NCBI GenBank assembly: GCA_029212505.1
Contig: JARGOS010000003.1
Coordinates: 62,001 to 126,000, forward strand
From: Legionellaceae bacterium
GTDB taxonomy: Bacteria; Pseudomonadota; Gammaproteobacteria; Legionellales; Legionellaceae
Length of the DNA stretch: 64,000 nt
Reading direction: 5' to 3'
Made by a program: the position numbers and the translations under genes. This document shows positions 55,859 to 64,000 of the stretch, piece by piece. Each line of letters opens with the position of its first letter. The first letter of the stretch is position 1. The notes below the pieces were generated by a model, which did no database searches, was not told the origin of the DNA, and worked only from the letters and a program-made list of their open reading frames with translations.

Positions 55859-58800
55859 TTATTGCCATATTTCAGGCCCGGCTTCGCTCCCTGGTTCGCT
55901 ATCATCGTCCTCGGGCGCAGGGCGAGGTCTTGGTTCAAGCATGTTTTCTTTGATTTTTTCTTGGGTTGTTTTTGGAAAAAAAGACCAAGCACGATTTGCT
56001 GGAAGTGGGGGTTCATGCTTTTGTACAGCATCAACGACTTTATCCAAACGCCGGGTCATCTCGGGCGTGTATAACCCAGCTGATTCGAGTAGACGATACA
56101 CGCACTGCAACAGCCATTGGAACGAGGTTTGGGTATAAGTATGATAAGCCATTAAGCTATCCAGCGTATCCGAATCTTTTAAAGAAGTTTGAATCAGTGT
56201 AATACGTTCTTCTGGCGTTTTGCTTGTATCGGCTGCATACGTTTCAATTAAGTCTAAAGCACCGTTTTTAAATCGAAGCGTTTCTTCGTTTTCAAAACAA
56301 GAAGATGTTTTGTGATATTTCTGAAAGTGTTTTTCTGTGCGCTTTAAATAGAGACGAAATTCAGTCACAGCTTGGTTTATCGCATCTAATTGCTTGTACT
56401 GCTCCAGTTGCTCGTCATTGAATGCGGTGACTTCTGCCGTTAAGGCATCGTCAAGGGTTTTTGAGTGTCCGGAACGAACCGCAGCTGCGACAGCCTCCTC
56501 TTTGATATCAAGCAAGGCGGCTGTGAGCTTGGCTTTATAGTCATCAGCTAAGGCGTGAGGGCGCGTATGTCCATCGCCTTTTTTTGCGGTAATCTTAAGT
56601 AGTTGAGGAAGATAAGGCACTAAGTCGTCGACGGACTCAAGCGGTTTATTTTGAGGCCAGGATATTTGATTTAACTTGATGCTACTTTTGCGTAATTTTC
56701 CAGCAGGATTGATGACGCGATAGTTAATTTTTCCATGTTTAAAATCGATATATAGGCGGTTCGGTTTTAAACGTGTATTTTCTGTGAGTGGGTGTAAAGT
56801 GTAGTTTTGGAGTTTGGCTTTTTTTACACTTTCTGCAATCAAAGGTTGTATAGCTTGCTTAAAATAATCCGTGTAGATTGATTTTTTTATTGCTGTATTT
56901 TGTGCATCTTGCGTGCTCGCTTCCGTTTTTAAACACACCAACTGTTCATCTGCCGTTGCAATGGCCACGCGTGATGTTTTTATCATGCCTTGATAATAGG
57001 CTTTGGAGCGCTGTACAAGTGTTTTAAGTTTTCCAATGTTTTGTGCGTTAGCTTGAAACGTATTAATATCAATGATGAGTGATGCATCACTTCGATGACC
57101 CGTCAAATGTTCGATATCAGCAAAATCACGTGCATCAAAAATTTGTTCTTTATGAATATCTTTGAGTTTTTTGATATCGAGAACGCTTTGTTTTTCTGGG
57201 GGGATAGGCAGCGGTGTTATCGAGCTGGTTTCTGTATCAATATAATATAAAATATCGGTTCGCTCAGGTGTATGACCCGCGCGTGATGTGATATTCAATA
57301 TGATGTGTTTTAAATCTTCATTTTTGAGTTTTGTTGTTAAATTCGATAAATCAAGCGTTGTATCGGTTGTACCCAATGATACGGGTTGTGTCATACCTTT
57401 GACTAAATATTGTTTGGGGTCTTCATTCAAGTAAATGATGCCGCTTTTTGCTTTGCTATAATCACCATCCAAGCTTAACATTGATCCAAGGTCATATTCG
57501 CTTATTTGGGCATAATAGCTGCCGTATCCGGCAGGAAGTTCAAGTTCATAAAAATCTGTTGGTTTATTTTTGAGTGAGATTAAACAACATCCAGGCTGAA
57601 TACTCAGCTTATGTTGTGGGAGCGAAAAGTCACTGTTAGACGTAATGTATTCATTGATGGCATGCTCCGATAAATACAATGTTTCAGGAGGTCTTGCAGT
57701 CGCAATGTTTGCTTCTTTCTTTTTATGAATAAACCTTAAGGTTTTAAATGGTTTTTTTAAATGAATGGGGTAAGTTAAACCGGTTTTCGTTGCAATCTCA
57801 TCATACATGGCTTGATATTTTGTATGAATATGCAGCGGTGATTTTCGTGAAAAGTTCAACCTCATTTTAGCCATGACTTCGGCATCGAGCTCGGTGTATT
57901 TCCATCCTGTGTTATCGGCGCTAGCATAGATATAATATTTATTGCCGTGTTGAACCAACGTAGGATGCTTTGTCTTGATATTAAGGTCTTCAAATTTGGT
58001 GGGTTTAGGGGAGCCGTCAGGTATTTTATTCGCGGCAAATTCCTTAAAATTAAATGGAAATGGTTTGGTTGTTTTATACTCTATCTTTTCGGGTTTATCT
58101 TGATCGGCAGGAATGGATTTTAGAAAGAGTTTACATCCCGTTTGCGGGTTTAGCTTACCCTGCTCGTCGATATGAAAAAGTTGTGACTTTTGTTCATCAA
58201 AAACAAAACAATCTAAACGTTTTCTTTCCTCGGGGACTTCGGGATCTTCATTCTCGCGCATAACATCTTGAATCGATGCAAGATAGACATCAGAGCTGTT
58301 GAGTGAAGCTTTTAATGTGGGTAAAGCCGTTTGATATACTTCGTTAAGTGCTATCCTTGTTGCTATGTGTGGTGGATCAGTATCATGATTTGCGTCCAAA
58401 AACTTTTGCATGACGCGCGCTTTTGTAGAGCGAGCACGTGGATTTTTATATTCATCGAACGTGTTACAGGCATTCAATAAGGCTTGAATGGTTTTTGCTT
58501 TTTGTTGATATTGCGTTAGTTGATTTTGAGCATGATTTTTACGTGACCTTGCCGCAGCAATTCGTTGGGTTATCGCAGAGTTGCCACAGAGTAATTGAGC
58601 TTGCTTATCTACCTTAGGTGTAAGCGGTGTGATTAAGCCCTTGTAAAATTCATCTAAAATCTCATTGAGAGGTTGCGCTATAAGCCCAGGCGTTAATCCT
58701 AACGTATGTTCTAGTTTATCCGCTTCAAGTTTAATATTTGCTAAATATTTTGTATTGAGTCTTTCTAAATTAGCTTGTGTTCCTGTGTGCGCATGCTCAA

Positions 58801-61800
58801 GCAATTGTTTGAAATCATGACTCATGTCGCTTAATAAACGTTGACAGGTTGGTAAATCGAGAAGTAATAAAAGATAGGACCAAGATGAACCGGCATGTTG
58901 AAGAATCTTCTCGATGTTATGAGCAGATTTTTCTGTTGCTTGCCTTAGTTCAGGACGTTTTGCTTTAAATTTATCGGTGGATGTTGATAAACGTTCGGGT
59001 AGCATCTTAAGTAGATTCAGTAGGGTCTGCAGGCCCGCCGATTGATGTTTGGTTTTATCATCAGGGTGGTTTTCTTCGATATAGTATTGTGTCTCATGGT
59101 TCACTAATTTATACATGGCTTGAATTTGATGAGACACATCCGTGTATAGCCCCGAAAGCACCGGATCGTTTTTTATCTCGCTAAGTAGAGGTATGATGTC
59201 TTGCACATAGAGGTACGAAATCACCAAATGCATCACATACGGAATTTGGAAACTTTTATCGTTAACTTGCTCGAGCTCAAGAACGATTTGCTCTAAGTAA
59301 TAAAGTACATTCATGAGACGCTTTAAAAGCAGGACTTGTTGTGGTGTTTTTAATACATTTAATGCGTCATGTTTGGGTTGCTCATGAAATAAAGGTAAAT
59401 TGAGTATACTTATACCAAAATGATATTTGTTTAATTCTTTAAGTAAATCAATAAGACTATTTTGAGCCCCCACTTCTGGGTATGGGAGTAGGTGTTTGCT
59501 TTGCTTAAGCAATAATTGTTGTTTTATGGGCCTGCTTAAGTGTTGAGTATGCGTGTAAATATCAGATTTAAGCGTGCTTAGATACTGCGAGATTCGTGTA
59601 TGTTTAATCAGGTGATCCGGGCGGTTTTCAGGCGCGTGATCTTCTTGTTCTGCTTTTGCTAGTTCAGGCTTTCTTTCAGCATGTGATTTGTACAGCGCAA
59701 GTTTTTCACTATTATCATGATGGGCTAAATACCATTGATATAAATCTAAGGCCTCATCTGGTGAAGGATCAACTAACTTGTTATCAATATTTTGTTTACG
59801 GATTGTGTAAGCAATTTGTAAAATGCATCTTAAAGTCTCGTTGGACACGACGGTGCTGGCATTAAACTCTTTTAATTCAGGTGTTATCGCTTGTAATGCA
59901 ACTTCGCCTTGAAGCTCTTGGCCATAATGCATAAATTTAAAATAAAGAAAATTATTATCGATACGTAATTGTAATTCACTAGGGTGTATTTGTGAGTCGT
60001 CTTGCATGACAACAGGTTCATACGTATGCCCGAGATATAAAAATACATCGTCTTCATTTGCGTTGGCTTGAGTTGGGGTGGTTGTTTCCAATTGCTGAAT
60101 TAATTGTTCATTGCGCTTAATTTGAAGTGTTTCGTAAGCAAGTTTTTCTCGAAGCTGTGTTTCTATTTCTTCAACTGTTGCGTGAGCAAGAGACCCAACA
60201 TAAACATCTTGAAACCAGGCGTAATCTTCTGCTTTAAGCAAAGCATTGGCATCTCTTGCATTGAGCTGTTTGAGCGCTAAGTCAATTTTAAAGCATGTTT
60301 TTTTTGATTGATGAAGTTGGCGTTTGATGGGCGCAAGCGAAGTCATAAATCGTGCGGTATCAAGTAAAAACTCACGGTGTTTTAGTTTTGCACTAGGTTT
60401 AGCAGGAAGTTGAAAAGTTTGGTTCAAGATATTTTGTTGATGAATATTACGTTTTTCTTTAAGCTTTTTAAGTCGTTCTGAGAGTGCTTCTGTGGTTTGA
60501 CACCATTGTCTCCTGGCCTCAGCTAAACCGATGTCAGGCATGTTTGTCGTTGCTTTCTTAATGAACGTCCCTGAAAGCAGGTGCGTTATGCGAGCATCAA
60601 AACTTCGATCGAGGCTTGCGACATAGGGCTGAATTGAGCTGTACCAGCGGATGCAATCGGCTTTATGTTCATCATAAACATGTCCACGCTCGTGGAGCTC
60701 ATGGAATATATGAGGTAAAAATTCTTGTAATGATTCAGGTGTGGTTAACTCCGTGAGCTTGCAACCCAGATCAGCAAGAGGAATACTAGCTTTTTGGATA
60801 ATACCCGGGTGATGTCCACTGACTGACGTAATATAGTCATGAATTTCTTCAGCACTGATTGGGAGATTAATATGTTGATTACTATCAGGGCTTTTATTTC
60901 GACGGATGTATTTTAACATCATCGTTTTTACTTTAATAAGTGCTTTTAAAGATTTAGCATTGTCGTGTAAGGCGATGTTTGAGTGAATATTTCCATCTTC
61001 AGCTATGTAAGACAGTTGCTTTTGGTCATGGTCCCATATATAACCTTGATAGTTAGCACTTTTAGCATATTCTAGTGTTGTTAAATGAAGGTTACATGGT
61101 TTACTCGGTGATTTTAATACGTGATAGTGCAACGCGCCATCTTTAATTTTTACATAGACGGTTTGGGGTTTATGTATGACGTTATGGTCGAGCAAAGCAA
61201 GGGTATACGAGGGGGTGAAACCCAGTTGTTTAGTTACTTGCCAAGCGTCATGAGTGGCTGTGGTGTTTAATAACTGATTGCAAGCCGCTTGTGCTTGCTT
61301 TAATTGAGCGATTTCTTTCTCATAGGAACGATATAACGTCCAGGATGCATGAATACTTAATTTATGGGGGTGTTCGACGTAGGTATCTTCGCCTATTTTT
61401 TCATAGATTATATTTGTTTTTGTTGTTGACGGCTGATTTTCAGGTAAGCAGTACGTGTCTTCAAGTATTTCTTGCTCTGATACTTGAAAAGCGTGAGTAT
61501 CGGATGGGGGTGAGAACAGCACTTGGTGTGCTTGCTGTTCAATCGCGGTGATTTGTAATTGATAACGGTCTTGTTTGAATTCGTGATCGGTTTTAATTTG
61601 TTGCCAACGTTGTTGTAATTGACGAAGTGTGCGCTTTAAATTCGCAGGTGTTGGCCTGTTAAGCGTTTCTTCGTTACTCCACGTAACAAAATTCGTAGCG
61701 AAATTAAACCAATCACTTGCGAGATGGCTCCATGAGTAGGCCATGTGTTTATTCAGGCGAGCAAGTAAGGGTTTATCGGCATCGGGCATGTATGGGGTCA

Positions 61801-63004
61801 GTGCTAAAATATGTTGCTGTAAATCACGCGAAATCGTTGGCTTGCGACTTGCTAGGCAAACTTCGAGTGCTGCCAACGCAGGTTCAACAAAGTGCAAGAC
61901 TTCGGTTGAGGTTTCTATTTTTTCTTGTATGGGTTGTATACGTAATTCAATAAAGCGTCTATCTTCTAATTTGAGCAAATGTGCGTTTGTTTCATCAAAT
62001 TTTATGAGTAATTTTGCTTTTTGTACTAAACTTTCATGCCAAGGTTTGATTTGCTCCATGAGCGGTTTCGATAATCTGCCCGGTTTGAGCAGGAGTTGGC
62101 GTTCAAGTTTATCAACACCCCGAAATATCGCCGGTAAAAGTTCATATTTGAATAAAGCAAGGAGTTCTCGTCCAAGATTTTTCATGGTGTCATTGAGTTC
62201 ACCCGCTTCTTGGTAGATATGCGTCCATAAAGTGACGGTTTGACGTATCAGCGAGATTAAATTGAATACAAAATACAAGCTGCTTTGGTTGCTGTTGGCA
62301 ATGGTGCGTGATAAGAGTTGCCCTTGATCATACAGCCGTTGCATTTTTTCTTTGTCAATATTGGGTGTATATTCTGGATTTCTGGATGTAAATTTTTCAA
62401 CGGTGGTTCGTATGTGTTCAATGTGACTCGGGTAATCGGGAAAAACAGCACCAAAATAGGTTAATAAGTCATAACCACTTTGTCCATCTGTTGGTTTTCT
62501 GTGATCGATGGCACGCCCAAGGGTCAGGCCAACTTGATGACTATCAAATGATGCTCGCGGTGTATTGGGACTGTTGGGTGAATTTAATATAGAAGCTAAC
62601 CCAGATGCAATGAGGTTAATTTCATTGCGAAAGTTAAGTTCGAGATCGCTGGTTAAGTTTAATAATAAATGACAAGCTTCGTAGGCTTCGGTAATGAGTG
62701 TTAGGTCGTAGCGTTTTCGGTTGGCTAGGTTTAAATCACCTAATTTTTTAAATGCTTGTTCAGCAAAATACAGTGCATTTTCAAGGTTTTTGACGTGCTT
62801 AATATCATCGGGTTCATGTGCATAATCTTCGGGAAAAGGCTTGCCTTCGCTTTGCCTGCTACCTAGATAATCTAAAACATCTTCATCGCATTCGTTGAGT
62901 TGCTGAGCTACAAAATCTGTACGTAATTTACGAAACAGGACGCGGGCATGGTGTAAGGCTTTGAGTGGCGTTTGCCACGCAGGAGGCATATTAGAATCCG
63001 TCAT
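55859..63004 (-). CDS. Giant (2381-residue) cytosolic-type protein of unknown function; effector candidate
   Basis: I do not recognise this single uninterrupted frame. It has no signal peptide or clear membrane helix. Long helical, partly coiled-coil stretches alternate with short beta-rich modules that have a recurring look (hydrophobic strand, Y/F-rich strand, acidic turn): VYVKIKDGALHYHV (about 613), LQLRIDNNFLYFKFMHYG (about 1005), KYYIYASADNTGWKYTELDA (about 1690), SGIIYLNEDPKQYLVKG (about 1853) and RLYIDFKHGKINYRV (about 2080). One module seems duplicated: SAEEIHDYITSVS near 720 and SEHAINEYITSNS near 1785. The C-terminus is proline-rich and acidic (EPRPRPAPEDDDSEPGSE). Size, cytosolic character and tail recall giant Dot/Icm effectors such as SidH and SdhA, but I see no homology. 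It lies directly upstream of acnA. No ribosome-binding site is obvious. Confidence 0.7.
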   Translation of the reverse strand: MTDSNMPPAWQTPLKALHHARVLFRKLRTDFVAQQLNECDEDVLDYLGSRQSEGKPFPEDYAHEPDDIKHVKNLENALYFAEQAFKKLGDLNLANRKRYDLTLITEAYEACHLLLNLTSDLELNFRNEINLIASGLASILNSPNSPNTPRASFDSHQVGLTLGRAIDHRKPTDGQSGYDLLTYFGAVFPDYPSHIEHIRTTVEKFTSRNPEYTPNIDKEKMQRLYDQGQLLSRTIANSNQSSLYFVFNLISLIRQTVTLWTHIYQEAGELNDTMKNLGRELLALFKYELLPAIFRGVDKLERQLLLKPGRLSKPLMEQIKPWHESLVQKAKLLIKFDETNAHLLKLEDRRFIELRIQPIQEKIETSTEVLHFVEPALAALEVCLASRKPTISRDLQQHILALTPYMPDADKPLLARLNKHMAYSWSHLASDWFNFATNFVTWSNEETLNRPTPANLKRTLRQLQQRWQQIKTDHEFKQDRYQLQITAIEQQAHQVLFSPPSDTHAFQVSEQEILEDTYCLPENQPSTTKTNIIYEKIGEDTYVEHPHKLSIHASWTLYRSYEKEIAQLKQAQAACNQLLNTTATHDAWQVTKQLGFTPSYTLALLDHNVIHKPQTVYVKIKDGALHYHVLKSPSKPCNLHLTTLEYAKSANYQGYIWDHDQKQLSYIAEDGNIHSNIALHDNAKSLKALIKVKTMMLKYIRRNKSPDSNQHINLPISAEEIHDYITSVSGHHPGIIQKASIPLADLGCKLTELTTPESLQEFLPHIFHELHERGHVYDEHKADCIRWYSSIQPYVASLDRSFDARITHLLSGTFIKKATTNMPDIGLAEARRQWCQTTEALSERLKKLKEKRNIHQQNILNQTFQLPAKPSAKLKHREFLLDTARFMTSLAPIKRQLHQSKKTCFKIDLALKQLNARDANALLKAEDYAWFQDVYVGSLAHATVEEIETQLREKLAYETLQIKRNEQLIQQLETTTPTQANANEDDVFLYLGHTYEPVVMQDDSQIHPSELQLRIDNNFLYFKFMHYGQELQGEVALQAITPELKEFNASTVVSNETLRCILQIAYTIRKQNIDNKLVDPSPDEALDLYQWYLAHHDNSEKLALYKSHAERKPELAKAEQEDHAPENRPDHLIKHTRISQYLSTLKSDIYTHTQHLSRPIKQQLLLKQSKHLLPYPEVGAQNSLIDLLKELNKYHFGISILNLPLFHEQPKHDALNVLKTPQQVLLLKRLMNVLYYLEQIVLELEQVNDKSFQIPYVMHLVISYLYVQDIIPLLSEIKNDPVLSGLYTDVSHQIQAMYKLVNHETQYYIEENHPDDKTKHQSAGLQTLLNLLKMLPERLSTSTDKFKAKRPELRQATEKSAHNIEKILQHAGSSWSYLLLLLDLPTCQRLLSDMSHDFKQLLEHAHTGTQANLERLNTKYLANIKLEADKLEHTLGLTPGLIAQPLNEILDEFYKGLITPLTPKVDKQAQLLCGNSAITQRIAAARSRKNHAQNQLTQYQQKAKTIQALLNACNTFDEYKNPRARSTKARVMQKFLDANHDTDPPHIATRIALNEVYQTALPTLKASLNSSDVYLASIQDVMRENEDPEVPEERKRLDCFVFDEQKSQLFHIDEQGKLNPQTGCKLFLKSIPADQDKPEKIEYKTTKPFPFNFKEFAANKIPDGSPKPTKFEDLNIKTKHPTLVQHGNKYYIYASADNTGWKYTELDAEVMAKMRLNFSRKSPLHIHTKYQAMYDEIATKTGLTYPIHLKKPFKTLRFIHKKKEANIATARPPETLYLSEHAINEYITSNSDFSLPQHKLSIQPGCCLISLKNKPTDFYELELPAGYGSYYAQISEYDLGSMLSLDGDYSKAKSGIIYLNEDPKQYLVKGMTQPVSLGTTDTTLDLSNLTTKLKNEDLKHIILNITSRAGHTPERTDILYYIDTETSSITPLPIPPEKQSVLDIKKLKDIHKEQIFDARDFADIEHLTGHRSDASLIIDINTFQANAQNIGKLKTLVQRSKAYYQGMIKTSRVAIATADEQLVCLKTEASTQDAQNTAIKKSIYTDYFKQAIQPLIAESVKKAKLQNYTLHPLTENTRLKPNRLYIDFKHGKINYRVINPAGKLRKSSIKLNQISWPQNKPLESVDDLVPYLPQLLKITAKKGDGHTRPHALADDYKAKLTAALLDIKEEAVAAAVRSGHSKTLDDALTAEVTAFNDEQLEQYKQLDAINQAVTEFRLYLKRTEKHFQKYHKTSSCFENEETLRFKNGALDLIETYAADTSKTPEERITLIQTSLKDSDTLDSLMAYHTYTQTSFQWLLQCVYRLLESAGLYTPEMTRRLDKVVDAVQKHEPPLPANRAWSFFPKTTQEKIKENMLEPRPRPAPEDDDSEPGSEAGPEIWQ

Positions 63005-63168
63005 AAAAAAGCACCGTGATAGTTTAATTAAATGCGCATATTTAAAGAGTATATGGTTTGGTTCGACAAGTCAAATTATAGTCACTATGAATTTTTAAAA
63101 CTCAAACAAAATGATATGCTAAACTTTGTGTTAGACTCGGTCAAATTTATTTATTTATGTGAGTAAGC

Positions 63169-64000
63169 ATGCTTCAAATAGGACAGTTTAATCAATTGCG
63201 TATTGTTAAAGAAGTAGCGTTTGGCATGTATCTTGATGGGTATGATTGGGGTGAGATTTTGCTGCCTCGCAAAGTTGTTCCAAAAGATGCAAAAATTGGC
63301 GATCGTGTTGATGTATTTATTTATTTTGATTCGGAAGATAAAATCATTGCGACCACCAAGCGGCCTAAAATGACCCTCGGGCAGTGTGCTTTTTTGAAAG
63401 TGATTGATGTCAATCGTGTGGGGGCGTTTCTTGATTGGGGGCTCGATAAAGATTTGTTGGTACCTAAAGCAGAGCAGCGTAGGCCTATGCAGCAAGATAA
63501 ATCTTATTTGGTGTGTTTAAAACAGGATGATCAACACCGCTTGGTTGCGAGCTCAAAGTTGGATTATTGTTTAGATAAAACACCGGTATGCGTTAAGACG
63601 GGCGATGAAGTGGATTTATTGGTGGCCGAAACAACGGACTTAGGCACCAAAGTTATCGTGAATCATACGCATTGGGGTTTAATTTATGCGAGTGATATGT
63701 TTCAAACGTTACAGTATGGCCAGCGTACACGAGGTTATATTAAAACCGTTCGAAGTGATGGCAAGCTCGATGTGGTGTTAAGAAAATTAGGGCATCATAA
63801 CATTCCTGAGTTAGCTCAGCGCATTTTAGAGGCTTTAAAGCAGGCGGATGGCTTTTTAGCAGTTCACGATAAAAGTTCACCTGAAGAAATTAAGCATGCA
63901 TTTAACGAAAGCAAAAAGAATTTTAAGCATGCAATTGGCACGCTATATAAGCAAGGAGTGATTCGTATTGAACCTCAGGGTATTCGTTTAGTTGACCCTA
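63169..64000 (+). CDS. cvfB: CvfB-like S1-domain RNA-binding protein (3' end cut by the window)
   Basis: The frame is open from ATG 63169 to the window edge, 277 codons, probably lacking only a few. It starts MLQIGQFNQLRIVKEVAFGM and has YLDGYDWGEILLPRKVVP. The second S1-like unit is LGQCAFLKVIDVNRVGAFLDWGLDKDLLVPKAEQ. A third S1 fold is near GLIYASDMFQTLQYGQR. The C-terminal winged helix has EEIKHAFNESKKNFKHAIGTLYKQG, then GVIRIEPQGIRLV. This is the YitL/CvfB family, which binds RNA and affects virulence-gene expression in Staphylococcus. It is divergent from the giant gene. Confidence 0.88.
   Translation, partial: MLQIGQFNQLRIVKEVAFGMYLDGYDWGEILLPRKVVPKDAKIGDRVDVFIYFDSEDKIIATTKRPKMTLGQCAFLKVIDVNRVGAFLDWGLDKDLLVPKAEQRRPMQQDKSYLVCLKQDDQHRLVASSKLDYCLDKTPVCVKTGDEVDLLVAETTDLGTKVIVNHTHWGLIYASDMFQTLQYGQRTRGYIKTVRSDGKLDVVLRKLGHHNIPELAQRILEALKQADGFLAVHDKSSPEEIKHAFNESKKNFKHAIGTLYKQGVIRIEPQGIRLVDP

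Overview
The window looks like a chromosome segment from a gammaproteobacterium. It is moderately AT-rich, with many short overlaps between neighbouring genes. The gene content points to the Legionellales/Coxiella side of the class: a three-subunit pyruvate-type dehydrogenase, queA followed by a TGT-like gene, the rlmN-rodZ-hisS-yfgM-bamB-der string, a very large cytosolic protein of effector size, and several unrecognised proteins with acidic C-terminal tails. This placement is inferred from gene content. There is no rRNA gene in the window, and no secretion-system gene either.

Layout. Bases 1-2800 are accessory DNA. They hold the C-terminal remnant of a tyrosine recombinase, then a 2 kb mini-island carrying an AbiEi/AbiEii toxin-antitoxin pair. 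The island lies between an intact tRNA-Arg(ACG) gene and a 52-bp duplicate of that gene's 3' end, and a tRNA-Ser(GCU) gene follows. Bases 2900-10700 carry fatty-acid beta-oxidation genes (fadI-fadJ), an unknown protein and a divergent pdhA-pdhB-pdhC operon. Bases 10900-18500 hold an EamA-type exporter, a secreted cysteine-repeat propeller protein with an outer-membrane barrel, and a divergent three-gene operon (zinc-ribbon/degenerate GGDEF protein, family 2 glycosyltransferase, HlyD-like fusion protein) that looks like an envelope or exopolysaccharide system. trhO closes this stretch.

Bases 18600-31400 are mostly housekeeping: nfeD-slipin, pyrD, ndk, rlmN, rodZ, hisS, yfgM, bamB and der, then a methyltransferase, cytochrome c5, an archaeal-type aspartyl/asparaginyl-tRNA synthetase and an L,D-transpeptidase. 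Bases 31400-44700 contain clcA, a DUF1189-like membrane protein, an alpha/beta hydrolase, an amino-acid permease, pabB-pabA, rmuC, ligA, queA, a half-size TGT-like protein, and several unknowns. Bases 44800-52900 contain a PAS-GAF-PAS-GAF-GGDEF-EAL protein, a TVP38/VTT membrane protein, guaB-guaA, tadA and a small lipoprotein.

Bases 52900-64000 contain a 166-bp nested inverted-repeat element, acnA, a 2381-residue protein of unknown function encoded directly upstream of acnA, and a CvfB-like S1 protein cut by the window edge.

The strongest candidates for new biology are the 2381-residue protein with its internal duplication, the mini-TGT beside queA, the zinc-ribbon/GT2/HlyD operon, the tRNA-bounded AbiE island, and the structured repeat abutting acnA.
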